Below are positions 61,851 through 64,000 of a stretch of 64,000 nt of DNA, in pieces. The DNA is taken from assembly GCA_002362385.1 (NCBI GenBank), contig DEUB01000042.1, forward strand, positions 1 to 64,000, given 5' to 3'. Source of the DNA: Lachnospiraceae bacterium UBA3273. GTDB taxonomy: Bacteria; Bacillota; Clostridia; Lachnospirales; Lachnospiraceae. The number at the start of each line of letters is the position of its first letter. Position 1 is the stretch's first letter. A program made the position numbers and the translations under genes. The notes under the pieces were generated by a model. That model was not told where the DNA came from, searched no databases, and saw nothing but the letters and a program-made list of their open reading frames with translations.

Positions 61851-62105
61851 TTACGCGCCTATTTGTGTAGACGCCGCAATATTTATAACAAGAATATCAT
61901 CTACCTGTACCTGAAAAATTACCGCCAATACTACCAGATTATCTACGGAGGGCAAGGCCGTACCCTGCTGCCATTTGTAGATTGCCTGGGGTGTGGAGAA
62001 GCCAAAAATATTCTGGATATCTTTCACGGATAATCCTTTTTCTTTCCTTAACTGTGTGATATTCTGTCCTGTTTTAACCATGTCAATGGTGGGAATTTGT
62101 ATCAT
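61851..62105 (-). CDS. Small XRE-type regulator
   Basis: An 84-residue protein, nearly all HTH: TGQNITQLRKEKGLSVKDIQNIFGFSTPQAIYKWQQGTALPSVDNLVVLA (split view; about 12-62). A short hydrophobic tail (VQVDDILVINIA) follows. GGAGGACA lies before the ATG. It heads a possible transcript with the two tRNAs. Confidence 0.88.
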   Translation of the reverse strand: MIQIPTIDMVKTGQNITQLRKEKGLSVKDIQNIFGFSTPQAIYKWQQGTALPSVDNLVVLAVIFQVQVDDILVINIAASTQIGA

Positions 62106-62129
62106 TTTTATGTCCTCCTGTTCTGGCAG

Positions 62130-62158
62130 ACTGACGGTAAATAAGCTTCCCTTCTGGA
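62130..62158 (+). repeat. Isolated copy of the hairpin-3 loop sequence
   Basis: CTGACGGTAAATAAGCTTCCC TTCTGG-like sequence at about 62130-62158 closely matches CTGATGGTAAGCAAGCTTCCC in the loop of the large hairpin at 62241-62304. It lies just upstream of the multi-hairpin element. Probably a degenerate partial copy. Confidence 0.5.
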
Positions 62159-62181
62159 GGTTTTAGCTTTTCTCTTCCCCC

Positions 62182-62312
62182 GACGTGCCTTAATCGCACA
62201 ATTGCTTCGCAATCATGCGATTATAGGGCTTCGCCCTATAAGCTATATTTGCAAACCGTCTGATGGTAAGCAAGCTTCCCCTCAGACGCTTTACAAATAT
62301 AGCTTGCACGTC
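62182..62312 (+). repeat. Multi-hairpin structured element next to rtcB
   Basis: An outer pair GACGTGC (62182-62188) / GCACGTC (62306-62312) encloses three hairpins. The first is TAATCGCA-x-ATTGC-TTC-GCAAT-x-TGCGATTA (62191-62223). The second is TATAGGGC-TTC-GCCCTATA (62222-62240), perfect. The third is a long one, AGCTATATTTG...CAAATATAGCT with GTCTGA/TCAGAC inside (62241-62304), whose loop holds GGTAAGCAAGCTTCCC. It ends exactly at the rtcB stop codon and fills most of the gap to the HTH gene. Confidence 0.7.
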
Positions 62313-63512
62313 TCAGTTTGCCTTAAAGTTATAAATCGGTTTCATGATGTCTATGACAGTTACGGATTCTTTGATGACGTCTATGATGTCTTCTAAAGAT
62401 TTGTATGCCATAGGCGCTTCGTCTAATGTTGCTTCATTTACGGAAGTAGTATAGATTCCTTCCATTTCGCGTTTATAATCGTCCATATCCAAATTTTCCT
62501 TTGCTTTTTTTCTGGACATGATCCTTCCTGCCCCGTGGGGTGCGGAATAGTTCCATTCGGGATTGCCTTTACCCACGGCTAATACACTTCCGTCTCTCAT
62601 ATTAATAGGAATCAATACTTTCTCCCCTTCGTGGGCGGCAATGGCGCCTTTTCTTAAAATCATTTCTTCCGTATCAATATAATTATGAATGGTATGAAAG
62701 GAATCCGCGCCGCTCATACCCGTTCTATCCAATAACACCTCCGCTATTTTTTCACGGTTTCTTCTGGCAAAGGTCTGGCAGATTTCCACATCAAAAAGAT
62801 AATCTTCCAAATAGCTTCCATACAAAAAGCATAAATCCTCCGGCATGGTTGCCTCCCTCTTATTCCAGGAGATCGCCTCTAAAGCTGCCTGTATTTCTTT
62901 TCTTCTGCCGGCCGCTTTATATTCACGGATAATGGCGTCCCTTTCCTGAAAGTAAGTTTCCTTTCCTTTATTTAAATCAATTGCTAACTGCTGATAGATT
63001 TCCGCAACCTGCTTTCCAAGATTCCTGCTCCCGCTGTGTATCACAAGATAATTGGTTCCGTCCTCTGCCCGGTCAACCTCTATAAAGTGGTTTCCTCCGC
63101 CTAATGTACCCAGGCTTCTTTCTAACCTTTTCGTATCTCTAAGGCTTCTATAGCAGCGAAGAGCAGTCAGATCAAATCTTTCCTGTCTGCCTTCCCACAC
63201 ATTCATACCGGAAGGCACAAAATGTGCGGCTTCATCCAGCTTTTCAAAATCAATATCGCCTTTCCCCAAGGTTACCGTATACATCCCGCATCCGATATCC
63301 ACTCCTACAATATTGGGAACGGCTTTATCCGTAACCGTCATGGTAGTTCCGATGGTGCAGCCTTTTCCCGCATGGACGTCGGGCATGATCCTTATCCTGC
63401 TTCCTTCTGTAAATTCATAATCGCACATCCGTCTGATCTGCTCTATAGCTTCATCTTCCACTACCTTCGCATAGCAGACAGCAGTATTCACTTTTCCTTT
63501 AATCTCCAACAT
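62313..63512 (-). CDS. rtcB: RtcB-family RNA ligase
   Basis: A 399-residue RNA-splicing/repair ligase of the compact bacterial type. It has the metal-binding DVHAGKGC and VGVDIGCGMY, GGGNHFIEV, SGSRNLGKQV, and the catalytic-histidine region SAPHGAGRIMSRKKAKE. It joins 2',3'-cyclic-phosphate (or 3'-phosphate) and 5'-OH RNA ends using GTP. The associated regulator RtcR and the cyclase RtcA are not visible. GGGGAAAAG precedes the ATG. Confidence 0.96.
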   Translation of the reverse strand: MLEIKGKVNTAVCYAKVVEDEAIEQIRRMCDYEFTEGSRIRIMPDVHAGKGCTIGTTMTVTDKAVPNIVGVDIGCGMYTVTLGKGDIDFEKLDEAAHFVPSGMNVWEGRQERFDLTALRCYRSLRDTKRLERSLGTLGGGNHFIEVDRAEDGTNYLVIHSGSRNLGKQVAEIYQQLAIDLNKGKETYFQERDAIIREYKAAGRRKEIQAALEAISWNKREATMPEDLCFLYGSYLEDYLFDVEICQTFARRNREKIAEVLLDRTGMSGADSFHTIHNYIDTEEMILRKGAIAAHEGEKVLIPINMRDGSVLAVGKGNPEWNYSAPHGAGRIMSRKKAKENLDMDDYKREMEGIYTTSVNEATLDEAPMAYKSLEDIIDVIKESVTVIDIMKPIYNFKAN

Positions 63513-63629
63513 CTTCTTTTCCCCGTCTTTCTCTTTTCATTTCCTTAGTATTGCTTTTCTTTAACTCACTTTTTTAAGCTGCGTTTCCATTATAAGATAT
63601 TCCGTCATTTACGTATTTTAGCATAATAA

Positions 63630-63661
63630 AACCGCCTATCTCTCATATAAGATAAGCGGTT
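63630..63661 (-). terminator. Hairpin terminator upstream of rtcB
   Basis: AACCGC(C)TATC...GATA(A)GCGGTT stem. On the minus strand it is followed by TTTATTA. It would terminate a transcript arriving from the window's right edge or from the 39-codon frame. Confidence 0.65.
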
Positions 63662-63695
63662 CCTAAAATCCATGAAGTCTATGAATCATCCGACA

Positions 63696-63815
63696 TCACA
63701 CAATTCTGCATCTTTGCCTTATCTTACATGAGCGCATAAAAGTTAAGCTCTGATCTTTCCTCAGTGCCTGATAACTTCTTTCTTCCAGATAATCAAATCG
63801 AAAAATTGTGTTCAT
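63696..63815 (-). CDS. Possible 39-residue protein
   Basis: ATG after GGAAAGGA (11-12 bases) opens MNTIFRFDYLEERSYQALRK...CRIV, 39 residues, basic C-terminus with two cysteines, followed 35 bases later by a hairpin terminator. The layout fits a small expressed gene, but nothing else supports it. Confidence 0.3.
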   Translation of the reverse strand: MNTIFRFDYLEERSYQALRKDQSLTFMRSCKIRQRCRIV

Positions 63816-64000
63816 CGTTATTATTTCCTTTCCGGGTCAGCCTTAGACCGCTTTTTTATCTAATCCCTAATATAACACAAGAAATTTGTTCTGTCATTAT
63901 ACCTGCGCTATAATTTTTCATTTTTTTGCATCAAGGTTAGATATATGCCCCGCTTTTAATTCCGTTTCTGGACACTCAATCTTTAATCCTCCGCAATGAC

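Noticed and set aside
61668..62033. Plus-strand frame of 121 codons
   Set aside because: Covers the two tRNAs and the antisense of the small HTH gene; not a protein gene.
62182..62312. Third copy of the E1/E2 palindrome family
   Set aside because: It has hairpins and CTTCG-type loops but lacks the GTAGCAG / GCTGACG / GGyTCCTT tip and the long arms; treated as a separate element.

Overview
The window looks like chromosomal DNA from a gut-type Lachnospiraceae (class Clostridia). The evidence is moderate-to-low GC, AAGGAGG-type ribosome binding sites, several TTG/GTG starts, an S-box (SAM-I) leader on metK, a FucO-like lactaldehyde reductase, PadR/HAAS and YtrA-type regulator modules, and a lantibiotic-type ABC exporter beside a divergent two-component system. 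I saw no CRISPR array, intact insertion sequence, prophage, rRNA or replication origin. The species assignment is inference.

Layout. 1-10.6 kb holds housekeeping genes: dnaE, a BlaI/M56 antirepressor-type pair with a clear operator-promoter, metK behind a SAM riboswitch and terminator, a c-di-GMP HD-GYP phosphodiesterase and murA. 10.7-18.1 kb holds an M23/LysM/G5 cell-wall hydrolase, a flavin reductase, a heptad-repeat coiled-coil membrane protein, a small alarmone synthetase, a HlyIII protein and a UDP-sugar pyrophosphorylase. 18.2-22.1 kb is a three-gene VWA / MoxR AAA+ / leucine-rich-repeat operon. 22.2-28.6 kb has TraX, a P-loop kinase, a lipoprotein and a GntR(YtrA)-ABC-CPBP operon whose promoter carries a perfect operator. 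28.7-38.6 kb holds GNAT, HIT, glycosyltransferase, large membrane protein, M18 aminopeptidase, fucO and trxB genes. 38.7-49.5 kb has two EAL proteins (one fused to FIST), a PadR-HAAS membrane module, recQ, an Spx/ArsC-like protein and a SUFU-domain protein. 49.7-55.3 kb holds an NSS symporter, small DNA-repair and hypothetical genes, a 41-residue basic protein and an XRE / ImmA-IrrE / PIN operon. 55.4-64 kb has a CprABC/NisFEG-like exporter with response regulator and kinase, an HTH-PurM fusion, tRNA-Ser and tRNA-Tyr, a small HTH regulator, a multi-hairpin element and rtcB.

Most notable structure. Two intergenic elements (3597-3777 and 14616-14832) are very long palindromes. Their arms are unrelated to each other in sequence (35 identical bases before a 1-nt bulge in the first, 49 identical bases in the second), yet both carry the same bulged tip (GCTTGCGCTyCG, ACGTAGCAG, GCTGACG, GGyTCCTT) capped by a variable hairpin. 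Some pairs inside the tip differ between the copies while still pairing. This looks like a dispersed structured element family with locus-specific arms, and I do not recognise it as a described class.

How the genes work together. Signalling is rich in c-di-GMP degradation (HD-GYP plus two EAL proteins, no intact cyclase visible), envelope stress sensing (M56/BlaI, Cpr-like system, YtrA operon, PadR/HAAS) and alarmone synthesis. Candidate conflict or stress modules are the XRE/ImmA/PIN operon, the VWA/MoxR/LRR operon and the CPBP-containing YtrA operon.
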